Source: an uncultured Cohaesibacter sp.
GTDB lineage: Bacteria; Pseudomonadota; Alphaproteobacteria; Rhizobiales; Cohaesibacteraceae
DNA length: 64,000 nt
Direction of reading: 5' to 3'
NCBI RefSeq assembly: GCF_963662805.1
Contig: NZ_OY759868.1
Location: 1 to 64,000, forward strand
Of this stretch, positions 46,855 to 56,557 are shown in pieces (within the stretch, counting starts at the first letter, position 1; each line of letters begins with the position of its first letter). The notes under the pieces are model-generated. The model was not told the origin of the DNA. It saw only the letters and a list, made by a program, of their open reading frames with translations, and did no database searches. Made by a program: the position numbers and the translations under genes.

Positions 46855-48625
46855 TCAGACCAGCTTCTTGCCGGCCTCTCCGATTGCGCTCGCAATTTTG
46901 TCTTCGTCCTCGGCTTCATCCGACATCAGCATGTCATTGTGCGCCCGGCCCGACGGGATCATCGGGAAACAGTTGGCAAGCTTCGCAACGCGGCAATCAA
47001 AGATCACCGGGCCGTCATAGGCCAGCATCTCGTCGATCGCAGCATCCAGATCACCGGGCTTGTTGCAAATGATACCCTTCGCTCCATAGGCCTCGGCCAG
47101 TTTGACAAAGTCCGGCATCGCCTCGACATAGGAGTTGGACAGACGGTTGCCGTGCAGAAGCTGCTGCCACTGGCGCACCATACCGAGATATTCGTTGTTC
47201 AGGATCATCACCTTGATCGGCAGATTGTGCTGCATCGCCGTGGCCATTTCCTGAATGTTCATCTGAACCGAACCATCACCGGCAATGTCGACAACGATGC
47301 TGTCCGGATGGGCAACCTGAGCCCCCAGTGCAGCAGGCAAACCATAGCCCATGGTGCCAAGACCACCGGAGGTCATCCAGCGATTGGGCTCTTCAAAGCC
47401 CAGATACTGGGCCGCCCACATCTGGTGCTGGCCGACCTCGGTCGTGATGTAATAGTCCTTGCCCTTCAGCTTCTCATTCAGACGCTGCAAGGCATATTGC
47501 GGCATAATGACATCATCGTTGGGGCGATAGGCCAGACAGTCGCGCTTGCGCCAGATCTTGATCTGCTCCCACCAGGTGGCAATCGCTTCCTTGTCAGGAC
47601 GCTGGGAACTGGCTCGCCAGATGCGAACCATGTCTTCGAGCACATGCCCGACGTCGCCAACGATCCCGAGGTCAACCCGGACGATCTTGTTGATCGAGGA
47701 CGGATCAATATCGATGTGGACCTTCTTGGAATTGGGCGAGAAGGCATCAAGGCGACCGGTAATGCGGTCATCGAAGCGGGCACCGACACAGACCATGACA
47801 TCGCACTCATGCATCGCCATGTTGGCCTCGTAGGTACCGTGCATGCCGAGCATGCCGAGCCATTCCTTGCCCGATGCCGGATAGGCACCAAGGCCCATCA
47901 GGGTCGAGGTAATGGGATAACCCGTGAGGGAAACCAGCTCGCGCAGCATCTGGCAGGCTTCTGTGCCGGAGTTGATGACCCCGCCGCCGGTGTAGAAGAT
48001 CGGCCGCTTGGCGTTCACGAGCATGTCCACGACCTGACGAATGGCGTCCATGTCTCCCTTGACCTGTGGGTGATAGGTCTTGTGGGTGACATTCGACGGG
48101 CCGTGATAGATGCCGGACGCAAACTGGACATCCTTGGGGATGTCGACAACGACCGGCCCCGGACGACCGGAACGGGCAACATAGAAAGCTTCATGCAGGA
48201 CACGCGGCAAATCATCAACCGAGCGAACCAGATAATTGTGCTTGGTGCAGGGACGCGTGATGCCGGAGGTGTCGCATTCCTGGAAGGCATCCGAGCCGAT
48301 CAGAGCGGTTGGGACCTGCCCGGTGATGCAGACCAGCGGGATGGAATCCAGCAGCGCATCCGTGAGAGCGGTCACGGCATTGGTAGCCCCCGGACCCCGA
48401 GGTCACCAGCAACACGCCGACTTTGCCGGTCGAACGGGCATAGCCCTCTGCTGCATGGCCTGCGCCCTGCTCGTGGCGCACGAGAATATGCTGAATGTCT
48501 TCCTGCTGGAAAATCTCGTCATAGATCGGGAGGACGGCGCCTCCAGGATAGCCAAAAATATGGTCAACACCCTGATCCTTCAGAGCCTGAATAACCATTT
48601 CAGCGCCTGTCATCTGCCGGGTCAT
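46855..48625 (-). CDS. ilvB: Acetolactate synthase large subunit (one apparent frameshift)
   Basis: TPP- and FAD-dependent enzyme that forms acetolactate or acetohydroxybutyrate. The start at 48625 gives MTRQMTGAEMVIQALKDQG, then the active-site Glu in ILVRHEQGAGHAAEGYAR. Around 48400 the frame changes: one extra G in the codons for SGPGATNAV shifts reading, and removing it restores TSGPGATNAVTALTDALLDS. The remainder is intact and ends with the TPP-binding block IAGDGSVQMNIQEM...ILNNEYLGMVRQWQ. Total about 590 residues is normal. The break affects an essential pathway, so an error is more likely than a mutation. It is preceded by a leader and terminator. Confidence 0.9.
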
Positions 48626-48707
48626 GTTTCCATTCCTTAAACTGAACTTTGGTCCTGACGAACGAACTGTCGAAAGGTCTGCGTGATTTCTTGTTTGTTG
48701 CGGCAAT

Positions 48708-48733
48708 AAAAAAGGGCCCTCAGAAGGACCCGG
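48708..48733 (-). terminator. Attenuator terminator of ilvBH
   Basis: GGGTCC (48731-48726) pairs with GGGCCC (48719-48714), followed by six T on the minus strand (48713-48708). It lies after the leader peptide and 83 bases before the ilvB start, the position of an attenuator. A preceding seven-base hairpin (GCGCACT/AGTGCGC at 48775-48781 and 48736-48742) encloses the end of the leader peptide. Confidence 0.78.
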
Positions 48734-48759
48734 ATGCGCACTACCGTTTGCGAAGGTTC

Positions 48760-48822
48760 TCAAACCATCACAGCAGTGCGCTTACCCACTAGTACCACAA
48801 TATTGTTTCGCAAAATCAGCAT
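48760..48822 (-). CDS. ilvBH leader peptide
   Basis: Twenty-residue frame starting MLILRNNIVVLVG and ending TAVMV. Thirteen of 20 codons are hydrophobic and eleven specify Leu, Ile or Val, clustered as L-I-L and I-V-V-L-V. It begins about 20 bases after the predicted transcription start and ends inside the first hairpin, with the terminator behind. This is the arrangement of an ilv leader peptide: ribosome stalling at branched-chain codons would favour read-through. No other role is visible. Confidence 0.78.
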   Translation of the reverse strand: MLILRNNIVVLVGKRTAVMV

Positions 48823-48847
48823 AGCTTTTCCGTTCGTTTCGCGAGGC

Positions 48848-48876
48848 AAGTTAGTCGCTCCATACAGTGAGGTCAA
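48848..48876 (-). promoter_or_regulatory. Promoter of the ilv leader and ilvBH
   Basis: TTGACC, exactly 17 bases, TAACTT on the minus strand (48876-48848), placing transcription start near 48841, about 20 bases before the leader ATG. Both elements are close to the sigma-70 consensus. Confidence 0.72.
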
Positions 48877-48972
48877 GCGGATATGAACAGCTTTCTGCAT
48901 GCCCTGCGCAACTTTTTTCCGCTTTTGACCTTCTATTTTTTCATTTCTATCAAATTGATATCAAAATTGTCG

Positions 48973-49941
48973 TCAAACGCGGGTCCAGCTGCCCTCGATC
49001 AGATTGCGAAATCCCCTGATCGCATCGTCAGCATTGTCATAGCTCGGCCAGCTTCCCATCTGGTTGCGAAGCCACGTCATCTGGCGCTTTGCATAGCGTC
49101 GCGTATCCCTCTTGCACAGTCGGATGGCTTCATCAAAGGGCATTTCTCCGCGATCAAAGGCGGCCAGATGAGCGATGCCGATGGCTTTCATCGCAGGAAG
49201 ATCGGGCGACAGCCCCATGTCATGAAGTCGCACCGCCTCGGCGACGCCCCCAAGTTCGACCATTTGATCGAACCGCGCTTCGATCTTTGCATAGATGTCT
49301 TCCCTCGGAGGACAGAGCACCAGCTTTGTTGCTCCGGCAGCAACGACCGGATCGTGCCGCAAATCCTCGCTTCCCTGCCATTCGAGCAAAGACTTGCCTG
49401 TCGCATCGAGAATCTCCAGCGCCCGAAGGATCCGGTGCCCGTCCCTGGGCTCCAGCCTCACTGCCATATCCGGATCGCGGACGCTGAGGATCGTATAAAG
49501 CGCCTCTGGTCGACCGAGCCTTTCAAGCTCACCCTGCCAGTAGTCATGCACGTCCTCCGGTACTTCAGGAACCGCGTTGAGGCCCTCTGTCAGTGCCTTG
49601 AAGTAAAGCCCGGTGCCCCCGACAAGGATGGGACATTGTCCTTTGGAACGCACATCGGCAATCACCTCCACCGCATCGTCCAGCCACCGCCCCACCGAAT
49701 AGCGCTCCGACGGGCTGACATAGCCATAGAGCCTATGCTCGATTGACCCCATTTCCTCCGGCGTGGGACGGGCAGAGAGAATCGCCATCTGGTCATAAAT
49801 CTGCATGGAATCGGCATTGATAATGACACCATCCACCATTTCCGCCAGTTTGACCGCAAGAGAAGACTTGCCGCTGGCCGTTGGCCCGGCTATCAACACC
49901 GCTGTCGGTGCAGAAACTGTCTCTGTTCCGTCTCTGGTCAT
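48973..49941 (-). CDS. miaA: tRNA dimethylallyltransferase
   Basis: Adds dimethylallyl to A37 of tRNAs reading codons that start with U. The P-loop is AVLIAGPTASGKSSLAVKLAE (~16-36), followed by VIINADSMQIYDQMAILSARPT, the conserved tRNA-binding HRLYGYV region, LVGGTGLYFKALTEGL and a C-terminal RYAKRQMTWLRNQ motif. The 322-residue length is normal. It is divergent from serB, with 44 bases between start codons. UNN codons include the Leu and Phe types, a possible indirect link to nearby leader-peptide control. Confidence 0.93.
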   Translation of the reverse strand: MTRDGTETVSAPTAVLIAGPTASGKSSLAVKLAEMVDGVIINADSMQIYDQMAILSARPTPEEMGSIEHRLYGYVSPSERYSVGRWLDDAVEVIADVRSKGQCPILVGGTGLYFKALTEGLNAVPEVPEDVHDYWQGELERLGRPEALYTILSVRDPDMAVRLEPRDGHRILRALEILDATGKSLLEWQGSEDLRHDPVVAAGATKLVLCPPREDIYAKIEARFDQMVELGGVAEAVRLHDMGLSPDLPAMKAIGIAHLAAFDRGEMPFDEAIRLCKRDTRRYAKRQMTWLRNQMGSWPSYDNADDAIRGFRNLIEGSWTRV

Positions 49942-49985
49942 TCACGCAATCCGCCCATGAGCGGTCCCAATCAAGCGGGGGTTTC

Positions 49986-50882
49986 ATGTCCGTCACTCTG
50001 ACACTCATCAGCGCGCCAGCCAACCCAGCCGTTAGTGCCGATCTCGTGACCCATGTCCACTCTCTGCTTAAGCTCGATACAGAAGTTGTCTGGCTGATGG
50101 AAGGGGTTGCCTGCGATTTTGTCATCAAGGGTACACCTGATGAAGCAGCAATCAGGGACCGCATCAAAACCGGCGCTCGAAGGCCTCGCGGTTGATTTCA
50201 CCTTGCAACCATCAGAAGGACGCAAGAAGAAACTGCTGATGGCCGACATGGATTCGACCATGATCCAGCAGGAATGCATCGACGAACTGGCCGATGAGGT
50301 TGGCCTCAAGGCAAGGGTCTCGGACATCACCGCACGCGCCATGCGCGGCGAGATCGACTTCGAACCAGCACCTCAAGGAACGGGTCTCGCTGCTCAAGGG
50401 CCTTGATCTTTCCATCGTCGACAAGCTCTTTGCCGAGCGGATCACCTTCACGCCGGGTGGCAAGGCGCTGGTCCAGACCATGAAGGCCAATGGCGCCTAT
50501 TGTGCGCTGGTCTCGGGCGGCTTCACCCACTTCACGACCCGCGTCCGTGCCGATCTTGGCTTTGACGAGGATCGCGCCAACCAGTTGATCGAGACGAATG
50601 GCAAGCTCACTGGCGAAGTCGGCATGCCGATCCTTGGCAAGGATGCCAAGCGGGCACGCCTGCACGAACTTGTCGAAGAGCTCAAGCTGGATTTCTCCGA
50701 GACCATGGCCGTGGGCGACGGTGCAAACGACCTCGCCATGATCATGGTTTCCGGCGCCGGTTGTCGCACTTCATGCCAAGCCTGCGGTCGCGGCTCAGGC
50801 GCAGCATGTGATCAACCATGGCGACCTGACCGCGCTTCTGTTCCTGCAAGGCTACAAGGCCGAAGATTTCATTCTGGGCTGA
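49986..50882 (+). CDS. serB: Phosphoserine phosphatase (three apparent insertions)
   Basis: HAD-family enzyme releasing serine from phosphoserine. The start at 49986 (MSVTLTLISAPANPAVSADLV) opens an ACT-like N-terminal domain; the catalytic part has LLMADMDSTMIQQECIDELAD (DxDST motif), LVSGGFTHFTTRVRADLGFD and AVGDGANDLAMI. Three extra bases (in an A-run near 50168, near 50373 and near 50763) move the frame by one each time; removing them gives a single chain of about 298 residues ending EDFILG at 50882. All catalytic motifs remain. It is divergent from miaA. Confidence 0.88.
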
Positions 50883-50911
50883 CGGTCTGATGATCCGGGG
50901 ACGCACCCCGT

Positions 50912-52428
50912 CTAGTCCATGGCGGGGTCCTGTTCGTCCAGCTTCATCGGCACAAAGATGAATTCGCCACCGTCAGGCTGTGCAAACAGGAAGACGATTG
51001 TCTTTTTGCCTTCCTCCCGTTTGGCATCGATCTTTGCCATCAGGTCCTCAGGCGTCGAAACGATGGTCTGGTCCATCTCCACGATCACCATGCCTTCCTT
51101 GACGCCTTTGGCATCCGCGATGCTTCCCGCCTCGACCGAATGCACCACGACGCCCTCAACGGCCTTGCCTAGATTGTGTTTCCTGCGCTCAGCCTCTGTC
51201 AGTTTGCTCAGACTCATGCCGAACAGCTCGGGCCGAATTTCAGCAGGTTCGTCCTGCCCCGGTGAAAGCTCAAGCTCGCTGGTTTCCATATGCCCCACGA
51301 CCACGGGTACCGTCATCGCAGTGCCCTTGCGAATGATGTCGACCTGAGCGGTTTCTCCAATCGTCGTATCCGCAACGAAGCGCGTGAGGTCACGCACCTC
51401 TTCGACCTTCTGGCCGTTATAGCCAACGATTACGTCACCGGCCTGTAAACCGGCTGCCTGCGCAGGACCGTCTTCGTTGATCCAGGAAATCAGCACCCCG
51501 CTCGCTTCACCAAGGCCAAGCCCCTCAGCCAACTCGCCCGAGACCTGCTGAATACGGATGCCGAGCCAGCCACGGCGGGTCTCGCCATAGGTCTGCAACT
51601 GATCGATGACCTTGCCGGCAATGTTCGAGGGGATGGCAAAGCCCAACCCGATGGACGCCCCGCTCTGTGAAATGATCGCGGTGTTCACGCCGACTACATT
51701 GCCATACATGTCAAAAAGCGGCCCGCCCGAATTTCCCCGATTGATCGAGGCATCGGTCTGGATGAAGCTGTCATAGGGGCCAGTGTTGATGTCCCGGTTG
51801 CGGGCCGAGACGATCCCGATCGAGACCGACCCTCCGAGCCCGAAGGGATTGCCGATGGCCATCACCCAGTCGCCGACACGGATGTCCTTGTCCGCCTCGA
51901 AGGCCACAGTCGCCAGTGGTTTGGATGTCTCCACCTTGAGGAGCGCCAGATCCGTCTTGGTATCCCGCCCAACGACTTCGGCATCGGTCTCCGAGCCATC
52001 CGAAAAGGTGATCGTGATGCGGTCGGCTCCGGAAATCACGTGGTTGTTGGTGACGATCAGGCCGGATGCATCGACAATGAAGCCCGACCCGAGGGACTGG
52101 ACCGACCGCTGCCGATTGCCCGATTGCTGGTTCTTCTCGAAGAAATCCTCAAAAAACTCCTGAAATGGCGACCCTTCCGGCACTTTCGGGATCGGAATGC
52201 TTCCCTTGGCCTCCACGAAGGAGCGTGTCGAAATATTCACCACCGCAGGCATAAGCCGCTCGGCGAGATCGGCCACGCTCTTGGGACCATGTTCGGTCTC
52301 ATGCGCCACGACAGCGTCGCACTGGACAACACCCCGCCGCTCACGAGCCCTACCATCACCACAACCAGTATCGGCCCGGTGCGAAGGACGGATGAGGCCA
52401 AACGCACGACACTTGTAAGCATGAACAT
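50912..52428 (-). CDS. degP: Do-family periplasmic serine protease (frameshift after signal peptide)
   Basis: HtrA/DegP-type protease-chaperone for envelope quality control. The serine protease domain shows the triad His in LIVTNNHVISGADR, Asp in TKTDLALLKVET, Ser in INRGNSGGPLFDMYG, followed by two PDZ domains (RRGWLGIRIQQVSGELAEGL and GVVVHSVEAGSIADAKG). The signal peptide (LTSVVRLASSVLRTGPILVVVMVGLVSG) lies in another frame; near 52305 two extra bases, or one missing, separate it from AHETEHGPKSVADLAERLMP. With the correction, the start is 52428 or 52422 and the protein has about 505 residues. It is last in the hflK-hflC-DUF2065-degP series, after a terminator-like hairpin. Confidence 0.87.
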
Positions 52429-52517
52429 CAAACGGCGGTCCTTCCCGAAACAGATAACCATCAACGCGGCTTCCCATCACATCCCACGGAAGCGCATCAT
52501 ATCGCTCTCTTCGGCCA

Positions 52518-52555
52518 TAAAAAAAGCCTCTTCGCACATTGTGACAAAGAAGCTT
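52518..52555 (-). terminator. Terminator between DUF2065 and degP
   Basis: Nine-pair stem (52547-52555 with 52524-52532, one G-T pair), loop of 14 bases, then a run of seven T on the minus strand. It would separate hflKC-DUF2065 transcription from degP. Confidence 0.75.
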
Positions 52556-52606
52556 GGTCAATCCAAGGCCGTCGGCCATCAGGAACAACAGGAATATACA
52601 AAACCA

Positions 52607-52792
52607 TCAGCCGCGAACGAGCCAGACGATGAAGACCCCTGCGAGCATGGCAACCAGCCCCCCTGCACGAAGCGCACTACCGGGCATGTCCATTACTTGC
52701 TGCATCATCTGCTTCATGCCTTCTGGCGCGACGGCATAGAGCAATCCCTCGATGACCAGCACCAGTCCGAGCGCAGCAACGAAATCCGACAT
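52607..52792 (-). CDS. DUF2065 small membrane protein
   Basis: Sixty-one residues: SDFVAALGLVLVIEGLLYAVAP is a membrane helix, followed by MKQMMQQVMDMPGSALR and a second helix AGGLVAMLAGVFIVWLV. This is the DUF2065 pattern (YjeT-like), a two-helix inner-membrane protein commonly encoded next to hflC. The start ATG at 52792 follows an AGGAG stretch. Its function is unknown; its fixed place beside hflKC suggests membrane-protein quality control. Confidence 0.88.
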   Translation of the reverse strand: MSDFVAALGLVLVIEGLLYAVAPEGMKQMMQQVMDMPGSALRAGGLVAMLAGVFIVWLVRG

Positions 52793-52871
52793 GAATACTC
52801 CTGAGAAGTCTTTCTGTGGCTGTCCCACATGTGAAAATCCCCGGACCTTGATAAGCCCGGGGATCGAAGCG

Positions 52872-53813
52872 TTACTCCGCAGCGGCTGACACCGCCGGAT
52901 CGGCAGCTGTCGGTCCGGGACGTGCAGCCTGAGGCTGGCTGGAAGCCGGAGCCTTGTCGGAGTCGGTGAAGAAGTTGAAGAACTCTCCATCCGGGCTCAG
53001 CACGAGACGGGTGTCGCCGTTGGTCAGGCTGTTTTCATAGGCCTGCATCGAGCGATAAAACTCGAAGAAGCCCGGGTTCTTGCCATAGGCCTGCGCAAAG
53101 ATGTTGTTTCGCTGCGCATCGCCCTCACCGCGGGTGATTTCGGCGTCCCGCTTGGCGTTGGCGACAATGACCGTCGCGTTACGATCAGCCACCGAGCGGA
53201 TCTGCAGGGCAAGCTTCTCACCATCTGCGCGGATCCCGTTGGCTTCCTGCTGACGCTCGGTCTGCATCTGGCGATAGACAGCTTCGGAGTTTTCCTTCGG
53301 CAGGTCGGCACGACGAATGCGATAATCGACCACTTCAACGCCGAGGCGCATGGTCTTCTCGTTCACACTCGCGCGGATCAGCTCGACCAGTTCGTCACGC
53401 TTGTCGCGCACGATTTCACGGAAGCCGAAATCGGCAACAACGTCACGCAGGGATGAACCCATGAAGCCGTCGAGCTGGTTCTCGAAGTTCGACAGGAACT
53501 TGGCCTGACGCTTGAAGACCAGCGGATCAACGATGCGATAACGCGTGAAAGAATCGATGATCAGACGCTTCTTGTCAGAGGCAATGACCTCACGCTCGGA
53601 CTGTTCGAGATAGCGGGCACGCTTGTCGAGATATTCCACGCTCTGAATGAACGGGACTTTGAAATAGAACCCGGCTTCACGCGTTGCGCGCTCGATACGA
53701 CCGAACTGGGTCACGATGGCCTGCTCATGCGGATAGACCACATAGATCGAGCCGTAGAGGAGGACTGCGACGAATGCAGCCGCAACCAGTGCAAAGATTG
53801 CTTTTGCTGACAT
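52872..53813 (-). CDS. hflC: HflC, SPFH-domain modulator of FtsH
   Basis: Membrane-anchored SPFH/band-7 protein that with HflK forms a periplasmic cage controlling FtsH proteolysis. Anchor: FALVAAAFVAVLLYGSIYVVYP. The SPFH domain includes EQAIVTQFGRIERATREAGFYFKVPFIQ and VEVVDYRIRRADLP. A helical part QQEANGIRADGEKLALQIRS and an Ala/Pro-rich tail follow. The start ATG at 53813 is just three bases after the hflK stop codon (53816-53818); a TTG at 53819 is also in frame. About 313 residues. Confidence 0.93.
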   Translation of the reverse strand: MSAKAIFALVAAAFVAVLLYGSIYVVYPHEQAIVTQFGRIERATREAGFYFKVPFIQSVEYLDKRARYLEQSEREVIASDKKRLIIDSFTRYRIVDPLVFKRQAKFLSNFENQLDGFMGSSLRDVVADFGFREIVRDKRDELVELIRASVNEKTMRLGVEVVDYRIRRADLPKENSEAVYRQMQTERQQEANGIRADGEKLALQIRSVADRNATVIVANAKRDAEITRGEGDAQRNNIFAQAYGKNPGFFEFYRSMQAYENSLTNGDTRLVLSPDGEFFNFFTDSDKAPASSQPQAARPGPTAADPAVSAAAE

Positions 53814-53815
53814 GA

Positions 53816-54952
53816 TCAATTCCCCGCGTTCTTGTTCAGTTCATTGAGCGGAAGGTAGGGGACAACACCGGAGCCCTCAGCCTTGCCATCCAGAATGATC
53901 TTGTCAGACCGGCTCATGACCTTTTCCATGGTTTCAAGATAGAGACGCTTGCGGGTAATATCCGGCGCCTTCTCATATTCGGACAGAACCTTCGAGAAGC
54001 GGTCTGCCTGACCACGGGCCTCGGCAACCGTCTGCTCGCGGTAGGCATTGGCAGCTTCGAGAATCTGCGCAGCCTGTCCTTCAGCCTCTGGTACGACCTT
54101 GTTGGCATAGGCCTGAGCTTCGTTCTGCATACGGACATTATCGGCCTTGGCGGCCTGAACGTCGCGGAAGGCATCAATAACCTGCGCCGGCGGTTCAACG
54201 CCCTGCAGCTGGACCTGAATGATCCGGATGCCGGATTCATACTTGTCGAGCATCCGCTGTGTCAGATCACGAGCAGCCACCTGACGGGCGACACGGTCAC
54301 CGGTCTGGATTTCGTCCATGGTGTTGCGACCCACGACTTCGCGCATGGCAGATTCAGCCACCTGCTTGACCGCGATTTCGGGATTGTCGACGTTGAAGAG
54401 ATATTGCTCGGGATCCTTGATGTTCCACTGCACCTTGAAGTCGACGTCAATGATGTTTTCATCACCCGTCAGCATCAGGCTTTCTTCTGGCACATCCTGC
54501 GACCGCACCGATCCGCGCTGGGAGTTGAACTCGCGCACACCGATGTTCACATCGCGGATCTGGTCCACGTTGACAGTTTCGGTTCGCCCGATCGGATAAG
54601 GCAGGTTGTAGTTCAGACCGGATGTGGAAACGGCAGATGGCTCACCAAGGATCAGCTCAACACCGAGCTCACCTTCCTTGATCGTGTAGAAACCGGTCGC
54701 CATCCAGATGACAATAGCAGCACCAGCCAAAAGGCCGATACCCTTCAGGCCCAGCGAACCGCCACCAGAACCACCACCTCCCGGGAAGGCTTGCTTGAGA
54801 CGTTCCTGGCCCTTGCGGATCATTTCCTCCAGATCCGGTGGATTGGGACCCTGATTCTGAGGGCCTTGCCCCCAGGGACCACCATTTCTGCCACCGCCGC
54901 CGCTGCCCCAAGGGCCGCCGCTACCGCCACCATTCTGATTGCTCCAAGGCAT
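53816..54952 (-). CDS. hflK: HflK, SPFH-domain modulator of FtsH
   Basis: Partner of HflC. The first ~60 residues are glycine-rich (GGGSGGPWGSGGGGRNGG), then PPDLEEMIRKGQERLKQAF, a membrane helix GIGLLAGAAIVIWMATGFYTI and an SPFH domain (EGELGVELILGEPSAVSTSGLNYNLPYPI; MLTGDENIIDVDFKVQWNIKDPE). The second half is helical and charged (VRMQNEAQAYANKVVPEAEGQAA). The 378-residue length and the overlap-like spacing with hflC are typical of the hflKC operon. Confidence 0.93.
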   Translation of the reverse strand: MPWSNQNGGGSGGPWGSGGGGRNGGPWGQGPQNQGPNPPDLEEMIRKGQERLKQAFPGGGGSGGGSLGLKGIGLLAGAAIVIWMATGFYTIKEGELGVELILGEPSAVSTSGLNYNLPYPIGRTETVNVDQIRDVNIGVREFNSQRGSVRSQDVPEESLMLTGDENIIDVDFKVQWNIKDPEQYLFNVDNPEIAVKQVAESAMREVVGRNTMDEIQTGDRVARQVAARDLTQRMLDKYESGIRIIQVQLQGVEPPAQVIDAFRDVQAAKADNVRMQNEAQAYANKVVPEAEGQAAQILEAANAYREQTVAEARGQADRFSKVLSEYEKAPDITRKRLYLETMEKVMSRSDKIILDGKAEGSGVVPYLPLNELNKNAGN

Positions 54953-55217
54953 AGTCTTTCCTTATGTTCAGAACCTGTTGAGCTGTCCTTAGCCCACAAA
55001 TCGTAACATGTCCTTTAACAGGACTTGCCGGAGATATGGAACCCGCAGACCAACTTGCAAAGTCGACTTTCGTGTCAAGGTGGGAAGCGGGAGGATCAAA
55101 ATCAAGGCTAAACTCGCCATTTCCCCGATGGAATCATACTTTGACGCATAAAGCGGGCGAGAATGCAGTATCAGGAGCCAAATTCGCAGCAAGAAGCCTG
55201 CGCTGAGCCCTTGATAG

Positions 55218-55754
55218 TTAATCATTTTGCGAAGAAAAACGTTCGTAGATCGAAAAGGACATCGGTGCACTGTCCTTTTCACCTTGCCGAGGCTGCACGT
55301 TGCTCACGCTCTTCCATACCGCAGGATCGATCTGAGGCAGGAACGTATCTCCTTCGGGCTCGGCATGCACATGAGTCACATATAGGCGATCGGCCTTCTC
55401 CCAGAGCGCGTTATAGATGGTCCCGCCCCCGATAACCGCGATTTCATCAACACCATCACCGAGCGCAATCTCGCGCGCCTTCTCGAGAGCCGCCTCAATG
55501 GAAGAGGCCACAACTACGCCTTTGGCATCAAAGGACTCATCCCGCGTAACGACAATGTTGGTGCGCCCCGGCAGAGGCCGTCCGATAGACTGGAACGTCA
55601 TGCGCCCCATGATCAGCGGCTTGCCCATGGTCATCGCCTTGAAGCGTTTGAGATCGGTCGAGACATGCCACGGCATGTCATTATCCTTGCCGATGACACC
55701 ATTGTCGGCCACCGCATAATGAAAAACCAGTTTGGGCGCATCAGCCTTCGACAT
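55218..55754 (-). CDS. folA: Dihydrofolate reductase
   Basis: Reduces dihydrofolate with NADPH. Type I DHFR of about 178 residues: LVFHYAVADNGVIGKDNDMPWHVSTDLKRFKAMT (active-site Asp/Pro-Trp region), MGRMTFQSIGRPLPGRTNIVVTRD (cofactor loop), IAVIGGGTIYNALWEKADRLYVTHV. The start at 55754 has a GAGG site overlapping the thyA stop; a GTG at 55766 is less likely. It is coupled to thyA, whose reaction generates its substrate. Confidence 0.94.
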   Translation of the reverse strand: MSKADAPKLVFHYAVADNGVIGKDNDMPWHVSTDLKRFKAMTMGKPLIMGRMTFQSIGRPLPGRTNIVVTRDESFDAKGVVVASSIEAALEKAREIALGDGVDEIAVIGGGTIYNALWEKADRLYVTHVHAEPEGDTFLPQIDPAVWKSVSNVQPRQGEKDSAPMSFSIYERFSSQND

Positions 55755-55762
55755 CACCGACC

Positions 55763-56557
55763 TCACACCGCCACAGCGCCCGCAATATGCGGATGCGGAT
55801 CATAATTCGATAGCTCGAAATCCTCATAGACGAACGAGAACAGATCCTTACGCTCGGGATTGAGGCGCATAGTCGGCAACGGGCGCGGCGCGCGGGTCAA
55901 CTGCAGCCGCGCCTGCTCGAAATGGTTCGAATAGAGGTGCGTGTCGCCAAAGCTGTGCACGAAGTCACCCGGCTCCAGATCACAGACCTGAGCAACCATC
56001 ATCGTCAACAACGCGTAAGAAGCGATGTTGAACGGCACCCCGAGGAACACGTCGGCCGAACGCTGATAGAGCTGGCAGGAGAGCTTGCCGTTGGCGACAT
56101 AGAACTGGAACAGACAGTGGCACGGCGGCAGCGCCATGCGTTCCACGTCTGCAGGGTTCCACGCGGTGACCATCAGTCTGCGGCTGTCCGGATTGGTCCT
56201 GATCTGATCGATGAGCTGCGCAATCTGGTCAATCGTCGCCCCATTCCGCCCCGGCCAAGACCGCCACTGGTGGCCATAAACCGGCCCCAAATCCCCATTC
56301 TCGTCGGCCCATTCATCCCAGATCCGGACCTTGTTGTCCTTGAGATACCGAATGTTGGTGTCTCCGGACAGGAACCACAGCAGCTCGTGAATGATCGAGC
56401 GCAAATGCAGCTTCTTGGTCGTCAGGAGGGGAAAGCCCTCGGCCAGATCAAACCGCATCTGATAGCCAAAGACCGAGCGTGTACCGGTGCCGGTGCGATC
56501 ACCCTTATCGACGCCATTGTCGAGAATATGCTGCATCAAGTCGAGGTAAGCCTGCAT
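55763..56557 (-). CDS. thyA: Thymidylate synthase
   Basis: Methylates dUMP to dTMP using methylenetetrahydrofolate. The 264-residue canonical enzyme: DRTGTGTRSVFGYQMRFDL, LLWFLSGDTNIRYL, VYGHQWRSW, RMALPPCHCLFQFYV with the nucleophilic cysteine, and RSADVFLGVPFNIASYALLT. Start at 56557 (MQAYLDLMQ); 54 codons of upstream open frame have no family similarity. Next gene on the strand is folA, a classic pair. Confidence 0.96.
   Translation of the reverse strand: MQAYLDLMQHILDNGVDKGDRTGTGTRSVFGYQMRFDLAEGFPLLTTKKLHLRSIIHELLWFLSGDTNIRYLKDNKVRIWDEWADENGDLGPVYGHQWRSWPGRNGATIDQIAQLIDQIRTNPDSRRLMVTAWNPADVERMALPPCHCLFQFYVANGKLSCQLYQRSADVFLGVPFNIASYALLTMMVAQVCDLEPGDFVHSFGDTHLYSNHFEQARLQLTRAPRPLPTMRLNPERKDLFSFVYEDFELSNYDPHPHIAGAVAV

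Noticed and set aside
48390..48410. Programmed ribosomal frameshift in ilvB
   Set aside because: There is no slippery heptamer with a downstream structure, and similar single extra bases occur in many unrelated genes of the window.
46939..48594. 551-codon plus-strand open frame
   Set aside because: It is antisense to ilvB, whose conserved sequence is unmistakable; the antisense translation is His/Arg/Asp-rich without known motifs.
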